Part shown: in pieces, positions 16,941-25,973 of the stretch
Numbering within the stretch: the first letter of the stretch is position 1
How the letters are laid out: each line of letters starts with the position of its first letter
Assembly: GCA_903940225.1 (NCBI GenBank)
Contig: CAJAKC010000012.1
Coordinates: 1-64,000, forward strand
Length of the DNA stretch: 64,000 nt
DNA from: an uncultured Microbacteriaceae bacterium
GTDB lineage: Bacteria > Actinomycetota > Actinomycetes > Actinomycetales > Microbacteriaceae
Direction: 5' to 3'
Position numbers and translations under genes: made by a program
Notes under the pieces: generated by a model
Databases searched by the model: none
Seen by the model: only the letters and a program-made list of their open reading frames with translations
Told to the model about the DNA's origin: nothing

Positions 16941-18017
16941 GTGGCACTCACTATCGGCATTGTCGGACTCCCTAACGTAGGCAAGTCGACCCTCTTCAAC
17001 GCACTCACCAAAAACAACGTTCTTGCCGCGAACTACCCGTTCGCGACAATCGAGCCCAACATTGGTGTCGTTAATCTGCCGGATCCCCGGCTGCAGCAAC
17101 TGGCGGATATTTTTGGCAGCGAACGGTTGTTGCCCGCGCCGGTCTCATTCGTCGACATTGCGGGAATCGTCAAGGGCGCATCCGAGGGCGAAGGTTTGGG
17201 AAACCAATTCCTCGCCACCATTCGCGAGGCTGACGCAATTGCCCAGGTCGTGCGCGGTTTTGTTGACGGAGATGTTGTTCACGTTGCCGGCAAAGTTGAT
17301 CCCCAAGACGATCTCGAAACCATCAATACAGAACTCATCCTTGCCGACCTGCAAACCCTCGACAAAGCCATCCCGCGCTTCGAGAAAGAAGTCAAGGGCA
17401 AGAAGATGGAGCCCGAGGTTCTCGCTGCGGCGATTGAGGCGAGGGGAATTCTTGATGGCGGAACCCCGCTCTCGCTCGCGACGAAATTCGATTCCTCCCC
17501 CATCAAAGAGCTCGGGCTTCTCACGTCCAAGCCCGTCCTGTTCATCTTCAACGTCGACGAATCGATCCTGACTGACCCGGCGAAAAAGGCGGTCCTGGCG
17601 GCGCTCGTTGCCCCGGCGAAAGCCGTCTTCCTTGACGCAAAGGTCGAGAGCGAACTCATCGACCTTGACCCCGCCGATGCTCTCGAACTTCTCGAGTCGA
17701 CCGGCCAAACCGAAAGCGGGCTCGACCAGCTCGCCCGCATCGGGTTCGACACGCTTGGACTTCAGACCTACCTGACCGCCGGCCCCAAAGAGGCGCGCGC
17801 GTGGACAATCGGCAAGGGTTGGAAAGCACCACAAGCCGCCGGTGTTATCCACACGGACTTTGAAAAAGGTTTCATCAAGGCCGAAATCGTCTCCTTTGCC
17901 GACCTCGTCGATTGCGGGTCAATAGCCGAAGCTCGTTCGAAGGGCAAAGCCCGCATCGAGGGCAAGGACTATGTCATGCAAGACGGCGACGTCGTCGAGT
18001 TCCGATTCAACGTTTAG
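16941..18017 (+). CDS. ychF: Redox-regulated ATPase YchF (Obg-related)
   Basis: A 358-residue P-loop protein of normal YchF length. G1 GLPNVGKST is at residues 8-16, G3 is DIAGIVKGASEGEGLGN, and a coiled region and the C-terminal TGS domain (ending EGKDYVMQDGDVVEFRFNV) are present. YchF binds ATP rather than GTP, associates with ribosomes and affects stress responses. GTG 16941 is preceded by TAGACT six bases upstream, a leaderless arrangement. Confidence 0.95.
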   Translation: MALTIGIVGLPNVGKSTLFNALTKNNVLAANYPFATIEPNIGVVNLPDPRLQQLADIFGSERLLPAPVSFVDIAGIVKGASEGEGLGNQFLATIREADAIAQVVRGFVDGDVVHVAGKVDPQDDLETINTELILADLQTLDKAIPRFEKEVKGKKMEPEVLAAAIEARGILDGGTPLSLATKFDSSPIKELGLLTSKPVLFIFNVDESILTDPAKKAVLAALVAPAKAVFLDAKVESELIDLDPADALELLESTGQTESGLDQLARIGFDTLGLQTYLTAGPKEARAWTIGKGWKAPQAAGVIHTDFEKGFIKAEIVSFADLVDCGSIAEARSKGKARIEGKDYVMQDGDVVEFRFNV

Positions 18018-18026
18018 AAAGGCATC

Positions 18027-18794
18027 ATGTCGACGGCACTCATCACCGGGGCAAGCTCGGGAATCGGCAAGGACCTCGCGGTTGCGCTTGCCGCCAGGGG
18101 ATACGAACTCATCCTGGTCGCGCGCCGCAAGGATAGGCTCGCTGATCTGGCGAAAGAATTGAAGTCAGCACACGGGGTCGGAGTGACCGTGTATGCGATG
18201 GACCTGGCGAAGCCCGGTGCGTCGGCACAGTTGGAGAAGCAAGTTCTTGCCGACGGCCATTCGGTCGATGTGCTGGTCAATAATGCAGGATTCGGCACAG
18301 GAACACGTGTTGTGAACGAAAATCGCGCGGCGGTCGCCGAAGAAATTCAGCTCAATGTCGGAACGCTCGTCGACCTGACCATCGCGTTCTTGCCCGGAAT
18401 GGTCAAGCGCAAGTCGGGCGCAGTCGTGAACATTGCGAGCACCGCGTCGTACCAGCCCGTTCCCGGCATGGCGGTCTACGCGGCAACCAAGTCTTTTGTC
18501 CGATCGTTCACCGAAGCCCTCTGGGGTGAGGTACCCGCTGGCGTGAAGGTCTTCGCAGTGTCGCCCGGCGCCACCGCGACCGAATTTTTCGATGTCTCCG
18601 GAGTGCACAAGTTTGGAAGCCTGGCCTCCACGTCAGAAGTTACCGAGGTCATCCTCGCTGGACTTGACTCGGCGAAGCCGGCGCCCTCGGTCATTGTCGG
18701 TGCGCGTAACCGAATCATGGCGCGCATCTCGCGAATCGTGCCCCGCACGATGGCCATCAAGGTTGCCGGATCGATGTTCTTGCCCAAGAACTAG
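18027..18794 (+). CDS. Short-chain dehydrogenase/reductase
   Basis: A 255-residue classical SDR. The cofactor motif TGASSGIG is at residues 7-14, NNAG at about 88-91, the catalytic Ser in IASTASYQ and the YAATK catalytic pair at about 152-156. An Arg at the end of beta-2 (VARRKDRL) favours NADP(H). It follows ychF after 9 nt with AGAAAGG as ribosome site, so the two are probably co-transcribed. The substrate is unknown. Confidence 0.9.
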   Translation: MSTALITGASSGIGKDLAVALAARGYELILVARRKDRLADLAKELKSAHGVGVTVYAMDLAKPGASAQLEKQVLADGHSVDVLVNNAGFGTGTRVVNENRAAVAEEIQLNVGTLVDLTIAFLPGMVKRKSGAVVNIASTASYQPVPGMAVYAATKSFVRSFTEALWGEVPAGVKVFAVSPGATATEFFDVSGVHKFGSLASTSEVTEVILAGLDSAKPAPSVIVGARNRIMARISRIVPRTMAIKVAGSMFLPKN

Positions 18795-18804
18795 AATCGT
18801 CTGC

Positions 18805-19017
18805 ATGGATGAGAAGGTTCAGGGCCCGAAGTCGTACTTCCCGTCGATTGAAAAGAAGTACGGCCAGCCAATCGAGCACTGGATAAATCTGCTTGACGCA
18901 CACGCACTCGAATTGAAGCACATGGACCAGGTGAACTGGCTCAAAGAAATTCACGATTTTGGTCACGGACACGCCAACGCTCTCGTTGCCGTGTTTCGCC
19001 AGGAACGCGGCCTGTGA
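18805..19017 (+). CDS. DUF4287 domain protein
   Basis: A 70-residue soluble protein matching the small DUF4287 family, recognised by the pattern of a conserved Trp, WLKEIHDFGHGHANALV and an acidic start. Function is unknown. ATG 18805 is preceded by a -10 box TAGAAT seven bases upstream, suggesting a leaderless transcript of its own. Its stop overlaps the start of the following lipoprotein gene (GTGA). Confidence 0.8.
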   Translation: MDEKVQGPKSYFPSIEKKYGQPIEHWINLLDAHALELKHMDQVNWLKEIHDFGHGHANALVAVFRQERGL

Positions 19018-19634
19018 CAACCCACACGGGATTGGCGGCCGTGATGCTTGCCGCCGGTCTTTTCCTCGCGGGGTGCTCGTCTGCGCCACCTCAGGTTGAG
19101 GTTTCCCCAATCGCCACCCCAGTGTCAACCGCAACCCCGGATGTTGACGTAGACCTCGATGCCGAGTTCCGGAAAATCGTCGATGCGAGTTGCGACAAGG
19201 CATACGCGGTAGGCGTCACCGAGGAAGTCGTCGAAACGGATTCTCGGCTGATTCTGGTGCCGTTAGCAAACGCCTACAAAGACTTCACCGCAGCTGTCGT
19301 CAGCAAAGACGGAGGGATCTCGCCGATTTGGTCCACCGAGGACTTCGCCGTGTGCATCGATTCCATCAATTTTTCGATGGCAGAAGACGGCGGCTCGACG
19401 CACGCGATTACCGTCGAGGGTGACCTTGATGGCGGGCGGTTGCAATCCACGTATTCGGTCGAGGACTACGGGGTGTTCGTGACGGACTACGTCATCAATG
19501 ATGGGCTCATAGCCCGGGTGCTATCGACAACACCCGAATACACGTTGACGAAAGAAATTCGATATGGGATGCCATCTGACATCGATATTCTTCACTTCCA
19601 CGAAGCGATAGACGACTTCCTCGCGGATCAGTGA
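19014..19634 (+). CDS. Hypothetical lipoprotein
   Basis: A 206-residue protein with a short hydrophobic leader and LAGC lipobox (Cys near 22), followed by a Pro/Ser/Thr-rich linker and an acidic domain. GTG 19014 overlaps the DUF4287 stop. No family was recognised. It is expected to be anchored on the outer face of the membrane; the function is unknown. Confidence 0.75.
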   Translation: MTTHTGLAAVMLAAGLFLAGCSSAPPQVEVSPIATPVSTATPDVDVDLDAEFRKIVDASCDKAYAVGVTEEVVETDSRLILVPLANAYKDFTAAVVSKDGGISPIWSTEDFAVCIDSINFSMAEDGGSTHAITVEGDLDGGRLQSTYSVEDYGVFVTDYVINDGLIARVLSTTPEYTLTKEIRYGMPSDIDILHFHEAIDDFLADQ

Positions 19635-19679
19635 GTGAATAAGAGTAAGGCCGACCACACGTTGCATGCGCGAGTGGGG

Positions 19680-19707
19680 TTGCAAGGCGGGCTTCTCATG
19701 GTAATAT
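19680..19707 (+). promoter_or_regulatory. Promoter of the LAETG surface-protein gene
   Basis: A -35 box TTGCAA (19680-19685) and a -10 box TAATAT (19702-19707) stand 16 bp apart. The leader is about 37 nt and contains the ribosome site TAGGAG at 19739-19744. The surrounding 116-nt gap between genes holds nothing else recognisable. Confidence 0.6.
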
Positions 19708-19750
19708 TTTCACAAATGTTGTTGAGGAAAATAAAGCTTAGGAGATTTCT

Positions 19751-20596
19751 ATGTCCCGCGTGACTGTCCCTCTTGTTGGTGCGGTGGCGATAGCCGCGGC
19801 TCTCTTTGCCGGAACTTCTAGCCTTGCCGCTCAAGCAGTTGCCGACGATATTAACCTATTCGCTGCGCACGGTTCGATCAAGAATGATGACGGGTTAATT
19901 GGTCTCGTCGGGGAGCCCTTTGATGGGGGCGACTGGACATACAGCTCTGCCGAGGTCGGTGAAGTATGGTCCGCCGGTGCTGTTGATTGTGAAGACACCT
20001 GGAGTTCCTGGCAATTTTTGTGCGACCCCGCACCCACCACGAACACCAGGGGTGAATTGACCCAGAGTGGCATCAATCTCGGCTTTACGTCCTCGATGGA
20101 TGATCAGAACAGTGTCGGGTTTGTGGTCATCGACCTCGGCGAGGTATCAACCTTCAACTCACTAGAGATTTATCAGATGGTTGACTCGGATGGCAATGTC
20201 ACCGGGGTTTCGATGGAAGTCAGCTCAGCCACAGGAGACACGTGGCCAACCGAAGGTGACGATTCCTGGACGCAAGTTGTGCCAACGAGTGATGTCGTCG
20301 ACGAGACTGACTTCTCTGGATCGGCTCCTTACACCAATACCGATGTGACAACGTTCGATTTCGAAGACACCACTGGCCGTTATGTCGTTCTGTATTTCCA
20401 CAACGACGCATCGTACGACAACGATGAATACATTGAGGTAGGCGGGGCTAAGCTTTTCGGCCACCGATCATCGCCACTCGCGGAAACGCCACTCGCGGAA
20501 ACCGGCGTTGACTCAAACGCGGTTGGATTTGCGGGAATCGCCGCCCTTGTTGCCGGTGCTGCGGGGTTTGCAATGCGTCGTCGGGCTCGCGCTTAA
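19751..20596 (+). CDS. LAETG-anchored surface protein with discoidin-like domain
   Basis: A 281-residue secreted protein with signal peptide (cleavage probable after AQAVA, about 31). A beta-rich domain follows whose pattern (VVIDLGEVSTFNSLEIYQ, then TGRYVVLYFHND and IEVGGAKLFG) resembles F5/8 type C galactose-binding domains. The C-terminus is a sortase signal: LAETG, a hydrophobic helix and RRRARA. LAXTG is the motif used by class E sortases of actinobacteria. A 15-bp tandem duplication creates PLAETPLAETG. It is likely a cell-wall-linked adhesin or carbohydrate-binding protein. No sortase gene is nearby. Confidence 0.75.
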   Translation: MSRVTVPLVGAVAIAAALFAGTSSLAAQAVADDINLFAAHGSIKNDDGLIGLVGEPFDGGDWTYSSAEVGEVWSAGAVDCEDTWSSWQFLCDPAPTTNTRGELTQSGINLGFTSSMDDQNSVGFVVIDLGEVSTFNSLEIYQMVDSDGNVTGVSMEVSSATGDTWPTEGDDSWTQVVPTSDVVDETDFSGSAPYTNTDVTTFDFEDTTGRYVVLYFHNDASYDNDEYIEVGGAKLFGHRSSPLAETPLAETGVDSNAVGFAGIAALVAGAAGFAMRRRARA

Positions 20597-20631
20597 GCCA
20601 CATCTCGCATATGCGCTTGTAGGCTGAGCGG

Positions 20632-21828
20632 ATGCCCACCACGCTGAAGTCTTACGCCGGAACGACCTGGTTCATCACCGCATTCTCGATGTTTTTCGGG
20701 AGAGGATTCCTGTATTCCTCGTGGTCGAGTCGTGGACCGGAAGTGCAAGAGCGCCTGGGCGTCTCGATCACGGACATGGGGATTATTGCAACCCTGTTCG
20801 CTGCGGGTGCCATCATCGGGGTGCTGGGTTCGGGTCAGATCATTACGCGCCGCGGTTCGAGGTTTCTCGCGTTGATCACGTTCGTGGGCATGCCCACTGC
20901 GATGGCACTTGCCGTCATCGGTGTCGTCATCGGATCGTTCCCACTCGTGGCGACAGCACTCTTCATCTACGGGTTCCCATTCGGTGCCGCAGACTTTGTG
21001 TCCAATGTTGAAGCCGCTGACCTCGACCGCACCTCGAAAAAGAGCCGCCTGCCGATGCTGCACGGTGGGTACAGCATCGGAGTTCTCGTTGGCGCGAGCC
21101 TTACGAGCCTGCTGATCGTCGCCAACATCTCGCTCGAAGTTCAAGTTGGCGTCACCCTGTTGGCAATTGGTGTGTATACCGTTTACCGCGTCGCGGGGCT
21201 GCCCCTTCATCACGGCAAGCCGATGCACGATGCATCTGAGCACGCCGACGCACGACCCAAACTGACTCCCGCCGCCAAGAAGCGTGTCACGCTGATCTCG
21301 ACTATCGCCTTTACGTTCGTGCTTGCAGAAGGTTCCGCTGCGATCTTCATCCCACTCGCACTCGTGACCGCTGGCCGCAGCCCAGCCGAGGCGGCCTTTG
21401 CCTACACACTGTTCTCACTGGGTATGGCCGTCGCCCGAGTCATCGGTGGTCGAATTGTTGACGCAATTGGCCGCGCTCGTGTGGTCTTCTGGTCGTCCGT
21501 CTTCGCGGCGGTTGGCGTCGCACTTTTCTCTCTGTCACAACTCGGTTCCTTCGAGTACGTTGGCGCACTGTTGTGGGGATTCGGAAATTCACTTCCCATC
21601 GCGATGACCGTGTCGGCGGTGACCGACAATCGCGCAACCGCGAATCGCTCGCAAAGCACGCTGTGGACGTGGGTCTATTTCGGGAATCTAGGTGTCGGGC
21701 CCATTCTGGGAGGCATCAGTGCCCTGACCGGTATTTTTGGTGCATTCTTGGTGCCCGTCGCACTCTTGACCGGCAGCGCCATCATCAGTCGCGTCACCAA
21801 ACCTGATCCCGAGGTCATTCGGCAATGA
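20632..21828 (+). CDS. MFS transporter
   Basis: A 398-residue protein with about 12 hydrophobic segments and a central cytoplasmic loop rich in His and Lys (HGKPMHDASEHADARPK), typical of major facilitator family carriers. ATG 20632 follows a -10 box TAGGCT by six bases, so it appears leaderless. Its stop overlaps the next gene (trkH). The substrate cannot be deduced. Confidence 0.85.
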   Translation: MPTTLKSYAGTTWFITAFSMFFGRGFLYSSWSSRGPEVQERLGVSITDMGIIATLFAAGAIIGVLGSGQIITRRGSRFLALITFVGMPTAMALAVIGVVIGSFPLVATALFIYGFPFGAADFVSNVEAADLDRTSKKSRLPMLHGGYSIGVLVGASLTSLLIVANISLEVQVGVTLLAIGVYTVYRVAGLPLHHGKPMHDASEHADARPKLTPAAKKRVTLISTIAFTFVLAEGSAAIFIPLALVTAGRSPAEAAFAYTLFSLGMAVARVIGGRIVDAIGRARVVFWSSVFAAVGVALFSLSQLGSFEYVGALLWGFGNSLPIAMTVSAVTDNRATANRSQSTLWTWVYFGNLGVGPILGGISALTGIFGAFLVPVALLTGSAIISRVTKPDPEVIRQ

Positions 21829-23141
21829 GACCGGGGCTTCGGATTGTTCTGAGCATGCTGACGGCCGCACTTGTCGGCACGGTGATTCTGTTCTTGCCGA
21901 TTTCCCACAGCGGCGCGGTCGAGATTTCCCCGCTAGACGCCGTCTTCACGTCAGTTTCTGCTCTGTGTGTCACCGGTCTGACCACAGTGGACACCGCGAT
22001 CGCGTGGACACCGCTGGGGCACGTGACAATTCTTGCGCTGATTCAACTGGGCGGCTTGGGCATCATGTTTCTTGCGTCGGCGGTTGCCCTGGTTGTCGGT
22101 CGTCGATTGACACTGTCGACACGAATGGATGCTGGCCAAGAGAACAGTTCGCTCAGCTCGGCGGACATCGTTCGCACGATGAAGGGCATTGCAACGCTGA
22201 CATTCACGATTGAGGCAATCCTCGCCGCAATTCTCACCGTTCGATTCAACGAAGCGTACGATCACGACTGGGGCAGCGCCCTGTGGCACGGGATCTTCCA
22301 CTCAGTGTCAGCATTCAACAACGCCGGGTTTGCTTTGTACAGCGACAGCATGACGAGTTTTTCAACGGATCCGTGGATTACCGCGACACTATGTTTTGCC
22401 ATCGTTCTTGGCAGTTTTGGCTACCCCGTTCTCGCGCAACTGCGCAAAGAGTTCCGCCACGTTCACCGTTGGAACATGAACACCAATATCGTCATCTTCA
22501 TGTTCGTCGTGTTGTTTTTCCTCGGGGCGATCGCCATTGCGGCCTTTGAATGGGGAAACCCGAACACACTGGGACCCATGTCTGTCATCGACAAAGTCCA
22601 GGCCGCGTTTTTCCATTCAGTTCAAGCGCGCTCCTCGGGCTTCAACACCATCGATCTCGCGCAGGCGAATCCCGAGACACTCCTCGTGCTCGACATTCTG
22701 ATGTTCATCGGGGCGGGTCCTGGTGGAACCGGCGGTGGGATTAAGGTGACCACCTTTGCGGTGTTGATGTTCATTGTGTTCGCCGAGTTGCGCGGGGACA
22801 GTGTGGTCAACATCTTTGGAAAACGCCTGTCACGGGCCGTTCACCGTGAAGCAATCACGATCGCACTGTTTGCGGTTGGTGTGGTGATGTCTGCGACAAT
22901 CGCGATCGTTTACCTCTCGCGGGCGCCCCTCGACTTTGTTATGTTCGAGGTAATCTCGGCGTTCGCTACAGTGGGCTCGAGCACGGGACTGACGGCATCC
23001 CTTGATCCTGGTTCGCAGATTATTCTCGTGGTGTTGATGTTTGTCGGCCGCGTCGGGCCGCTCACCATCGGTGCATCGCTCGCATTGAAGCAACGCCCTC
23101 CTCTCTACCAATTCCCGAAAGAAAGGCCAGCAATTGGCTAA
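21825..23141 (+). CDS. trkH: Potassium uptake protein TrkH/KtrB
   Basis: A 438-residue Trk/Ktr channel subunit. The four pore-loop filters are visible as VTGLTT, NNAGFAL, RSSGFNT and GSSTGLT, each with the conserved Gly that lines the K+ path. Eight transmembrane helices are expected. ATG 21825 overlaps the MFS stop and the 3' end overlaps trkA by 8 nt, so the genes are coupled. The length is closer to KtrB than to E. coli TrkH. Confidence 0.92.
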   Translation: MRPGLRIVLSMLTAALVGTVILFLPISHSGAVEISPLDAVFTSVSALCVTGLTTVDTAIAWTPLGHVTILALIQLGGLGIMFLASAVALVVGRRLTLSTRMDAGQENSSLSSADIVRTMKGIATLTFTIEAILAAILTVRFNEAYDHDWGSALWHGIFHSVSAFNNAGFALYSDSMTSFSTDPWITATLCFAIVLGSFGYPVLAQLRKEFRHVHRWNMNTNIVIFMFVVLFFLGAIAIAAFEWGNPNTLGPMSVIDKVQAAFFHSVQARSSGFNTIDLAQANPETLLVLDILMFIGAGPGGTGGGIKVTTFAVLMFIVFAELRGDSVVNIFGKRLSRAVHREAITIALFAVGVVMSATIAIVYLSRAPLDFVMFEVISAFATVGSSTGLTASLDPGSQIILVVLMFVGRVGPLTIGASLALKQRPPLYQFPKERPAIG

Positions 23142-23832
23142 GAACAGCATTTTTACCGGCGTCAGCGGAAGCCGAATCGCGCAAGCAGACAGCGTCGCCG
23201 TCATCGGACTGGGTCGATTTGGGCAGGAACTCGCTCTCGAATTGATGAAGAACGGAACCGAGGTCCTCGGAATCGATGCGCGCGAAGAGGTTGTCCAACG
23301 ACTCAACGGTCAGCTCACCCGGGTAGTCGTTGCCGATTCGACGCGCGAAGAGGTGTTGCGGGAGCTGTCCGTTGACCAGTTTGACCGTGTCGTTGTGTCG
23401 ATCGGGTCAGACATTGAAGCAAGTATCCTTACCGCTTCGATGCTCGTCAGTCTCGGTGTTACGACGATCTGGGCCAAAGCTCTCAACGACGCTCACGGTC
23501 GAATCCTCAGTCAACTCGGGGTTCACCACGTTGTTTATCCGGAGAAGGAGATGGGTCGACGTGTCGCACACTTGGTCCGTGGGGCCGCGCTCGACTTCCT
23601 TGAAATCGACAACGATTATGTGATTGTCAAAATGTCGGCCAACAGCGAACTCATTGGGCGAACATTGGCAGAGTCGCGAGTGCGTGCACGGTTCAAGGTG
23701 ACCGTCCTCGCGTTCAGACACAGCGACGCGGTGTGGCTTCCGGCGGAGGCAACTTCGGAATTCGCAGCGGGTGACGTAATCCTGATTGGCGGTTCCACTC
23801 GTGCCGCCGAGGAGTTCGCGCAAATTGTCTAG
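23134..23832 (+). CDS. trkA: Trk/Ktr potassium system regulatory subunit
   Basis: A 232-residue cytoplasmic RCK protein: a Rossmann RCK_N domain with GLGRFGQELALEL (from about residue 26) and a C-terminal RCK_C domain ending DVILIGGS. The single RCK unit is the KtrA-type architecture. TTG 23134 is used, with GAAAGG upstream inside trkH. It gates the TrkH/KtrB channel by binding nucleotides. Confidence 0.92.
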   Translation: MAKNSIFTGVSGSRIAQADSVAVIGLGRFGQELALELMKNGTEVLGIDAREEVVQRLNGQLTRVVVADSTREEVLRELSVDQFDRVVVSIGSDIEASILTASMLVSLGVTTIWAKALNDAHGRILSQLGVHHVVYPEKEMGRRVAHLVRGAALDFLEIDNDYVIVKMSANSELIGRTLAESRVRARFKVTVLAFRHSDAVWLPAEATSEFAAGDVILIGGSTRAAEEFAQIV

Positions 23833-24211
23833 CGGAGTCGGCACGGGCACGGCCGAGGTCGATGCATACATCGCGGCGTTGCCCGAACCGAAACGAAGCA
23901 CGCTGGACGAAGTCCGCCGCCGCATATTGGCTATTATTCCCGACTCTGAACAAAAGATTTCGTACGGAATGCCGGCATTTGCAATCGGTGGAAAAGTCAT
24001 CGCTGGTATCGCGGCGTTCAAAAACCACCTCGCGTATCTGCCCCACAGTGGGCGAGTGTTCACAGGGCTCGAACGGGAACTCGAGGGCTTCGTTCGGACA
24101 ATGAGTTCACTGCACTTCCCCGTCGATCAACCGCTTTCGCAGGAACTGATTGCCGCGCTGATTGACGAGAAATTTCAGGTCCTCGAGGTCGACGGCTGGG
24201 TTCGACCGTAA
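23825..24211 (+). CDS. DUF1801 (YdhG-like) protein
   Basis: A 128-residue protein of the DUF1801 family, which includes frataxin-like iron chaperone candidates. Recognisable stretches are VDAYIAALPEP, ISYGMPAFAIGGKVIAGIAAFKNHLAYLPHSG and FPVDQPL. TTG 23825, overlapping the trkA stop, gives a normal-length protein. The function is not established; the overlap suggests co-transcription with trkHA by default of spacing. Confidence 0.82.
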   Translation: MSSGVGTGTAEVDAYIAALPEPKRSTLDEVRRRILAIIPDSEQKISYGMPAFAIGGKVIAGIAAFKNHLAYLPHSGRVFTGLERELEGFVRTMSSLHFPVDQPLSQELIAALIDEKFQVLEVDGWVRP

Positions 24212-24248
24212 GTCGTCGCGTCGCCAACCACAGAGCGCAATCCGGCGT

Positions 24249-24445
24249 TATGCTGAGCACATAACTGAACACGACCGTTTACCTCTGCGGGAGAGACTGG
24301 GTAACCAGTCACCGAAGGAGCAAGCCTCCCCGCCAAACTCTCAGGTCCGCGTACCGCAGGGTCAGGTCACTCTGAAAAGCGAGGTTCAATCCTCCGCCGT
24401 AGGTGAAAGGGCTCACGCCCGAAACTCTCAGGTCCCGTTACAGAG
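24249..24445 (+). promoter_or_regulatory. Promoter and tandem glycine riboswitch of gcvTHP
   Basis: A -10 box TATGCT (24249-24254) precedes two glycine aptamers. Aptamer I pairs TGCGG (24286-24290) with CCGCA (24354-24358), has GAGAG/CTCTC (24291/24338) and a GACTGG-GTAA-CCAGTC hairpin. Aptamer II pairs CTCTG (24370-24374) with CAGAG (24441-24445). Both carry the signature AAACTCTCAGGT. The short linker between them is 11 nt. Glycine binding normally turns on the glycine cleavage genes; here gcvT starts 50 nt downstream, and its ribosome site GGAGG may be the part controlled. Confidence 0.93.
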
Positions 24446-24495
24446 GGGGAGTCCCGCAGCCGATATTCGGCGGCGCGTTGACGCCCGGAGGACTT

Positions 24496-25602
24496 GTGAC
24501 ACTGAAGCAATCACCACTCGACGCGATCCACCGCGAGCTCGGTGCATCGTTTACGGATTTCGCGGGCTGGGATATGCCCGTGCGGTACACCTCGGACCTA
24601 GCCGAACATCACGCGGTTCGCGACGCGGCCGGCCTCTTTGACCTTTCGCATATGGCCGAAATCTATCTGACCGGTCCGGGTGCTGGCGCTGCGTTGGATT
24701 ATGCGCTGGCGGGCACCCTGTCGGAGATTCCGCTCGGTAGAGCCAAGTATTCGCTCATCTTGTCGGAGCAGGGAACCATCATCGACGATGTAATCGTCTA
24801 CCGACTCGGAAACGACGAATTCCTTGTTGTCGCCAACGCGGGCAACCGATTCCCCGCCGCTGAGGCCATCCGCGAGCGTGCGGCCAACTTTGAGTGCGTC
24901 GTCGACGACCGCTCGGACTATGTTGCGCTCATCGCAGTTCAAGGACCGAAGGCGCTCGCAATTCTTGAGGCGACGGCGGGGTTTGCCACCGAAGGTCTTG
25001 CCGAACTTGGCTATTACCGCTGCCTTCCCCGAGAGTTCAACGGACAGGCGGTGCTTGTCGGGCGAACCGGGTACACGGGCGAGGACGGTTTTGAACTCTA
25101 TGTCGACAACGCGGGCGCAGCAGAACTCTGGGCTGCGATCACCACAGCGGGCGAAGGCCACGACCTGCTCGCGTGCGGTCTCGCGTGCCGCGACACTCTT
25201 CGCCTCGAGGCCGGAATGCCCCTGTACGGTCACGAACTGTCGCTCGAGTTGAAACCCGTTCAGGTCGGACTCGAAAAAGTTGTTGATGTGAGCAAGGACA
25301 ACTTTGTGGGGCGAGACGGCGTCATGGCGGGCGTTTCCGCAGGTGCTGTCCGCCTTGTCGGAATCCAAAGCGAAGGAAAGCGCGCCGGTCGCGCTGACTA
25401 CTCGGTCCACTCGAACGGACGCACCGTTGGCGTCATCACGTCGGGCGCCCTGTCGCCCACGCTCGGATATCCCATCGCGTTCGCGTTGGTCGAGCCAGAA
25501 TTTGCGGAACCCGGAACATCGATTGATGTTGATGTTCGGGGAACCGACGTCCCTGCTGTAGTTGTATCCATTCCCTTCTATTCCCGAAAGGCCCGCTCAT
25601 GA
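24496..25602 (+). CDS. gcvT: Glycine cleavage T protein (aminomethyltransferase)
   Basis: A 368-residue GcvT of normal length. GTG 24496 is selected because GGAGG stands five bases before it; a longer frame runs into the riboswitch. Typical segments are [37 protein letters not shown] and [20 protein letters not shown]. It transfers the methylene group from the aminomethyl-lipoyl H protein to tetrahydrofolate and releases ammonia. Its end overlaps gcvH (ATGA), placing it first in gcvTHP under the glycine riboswitch. Confidence 0.97.
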   Translation: MTLKQSPLDAIHRELGASFTDFAGWDMPVRYTSDLAEHHAVRDAAGLFDLSHMAEIYLTGPGAGAALDYALAGTLSEIPLGRAKYSLILSEQGTIIDDVIVYRLGNDEFLVVANAGNRFPAAEAIRERAANFECVVDDRSDYVALIAVQGPKALAILEATAGFATEGLAELGYYRCLPREFNGQAVLVGRTGYTGEDGFELYVDNAGAAELWAAITTAGEGHDLLACGLACRDTLRLEAGMPLYGHELSLELKPVQVGLEKVVDVSKDNFVGRDGVMAGVSAGAVRLVGIQSEGKRAGRADYSVHSNGRTVGVITSGALSPTLGYPIAFALVEPEFAEPGTSIDVDVRGTDVPAVVVSIPFYSRKARS

Positions 25603-25970
25603 ACATTCCCAGTGACCTGAAATACACCTCCGAACACGAATGGGTTCGCATCGACGGCGACGTCGCCGTCGTCGGAATCACCCAATACGCCGCTGACGCC
25701 CTCGGTGACATCGTCTACGTTGACCTTCCCAAGGCCGGAACGACCATTGCGGCTGGTGCCATCGTCGGTGAAGCGGAGTCGACCAAGTCGGTCGGCGAAC
25801 TGTTTGCACCCGTTTCGGGCGATGTTGTCGAAGCGAACCAGGCCGTCGTGAACTCGCCCGAACTCGTCAATTCCGACCCCTACGGAGCCGGTTGGCTCTT
25901 TTCTGTTACCGTCTCGGCTCTCGGCACACTCATTTCTGCCGACGAGTACGAAGACCTCATCACGGAGTAA
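25599..25970 (+). CDS. gcvH: Glycine cleavage H protein
   Basis: A 123-residue lipoyl-carrier protein. The lipoylated lysine is K63 in ESTKSV. It shuttles the aminomethyl group between GcvP and GcvT in the cytoplasm. ATG 25599 overlaps the gcvT stop with GAAAGG upstream, and gcvP follows after 3 nt. Confidence 0.97.
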   Translation: MNIPSDLKYTSEHEWVRIDGDVAVVGITQYAADALGDIVYVDLPKAGTTIAAGAIVGEAESTKSVGELFAPVSGDVVEANQAVVNSPELVNSDPYGAGWLFSVTVSALGTLISADEYEDLITE

Positions 25971-25973
25971 CTC

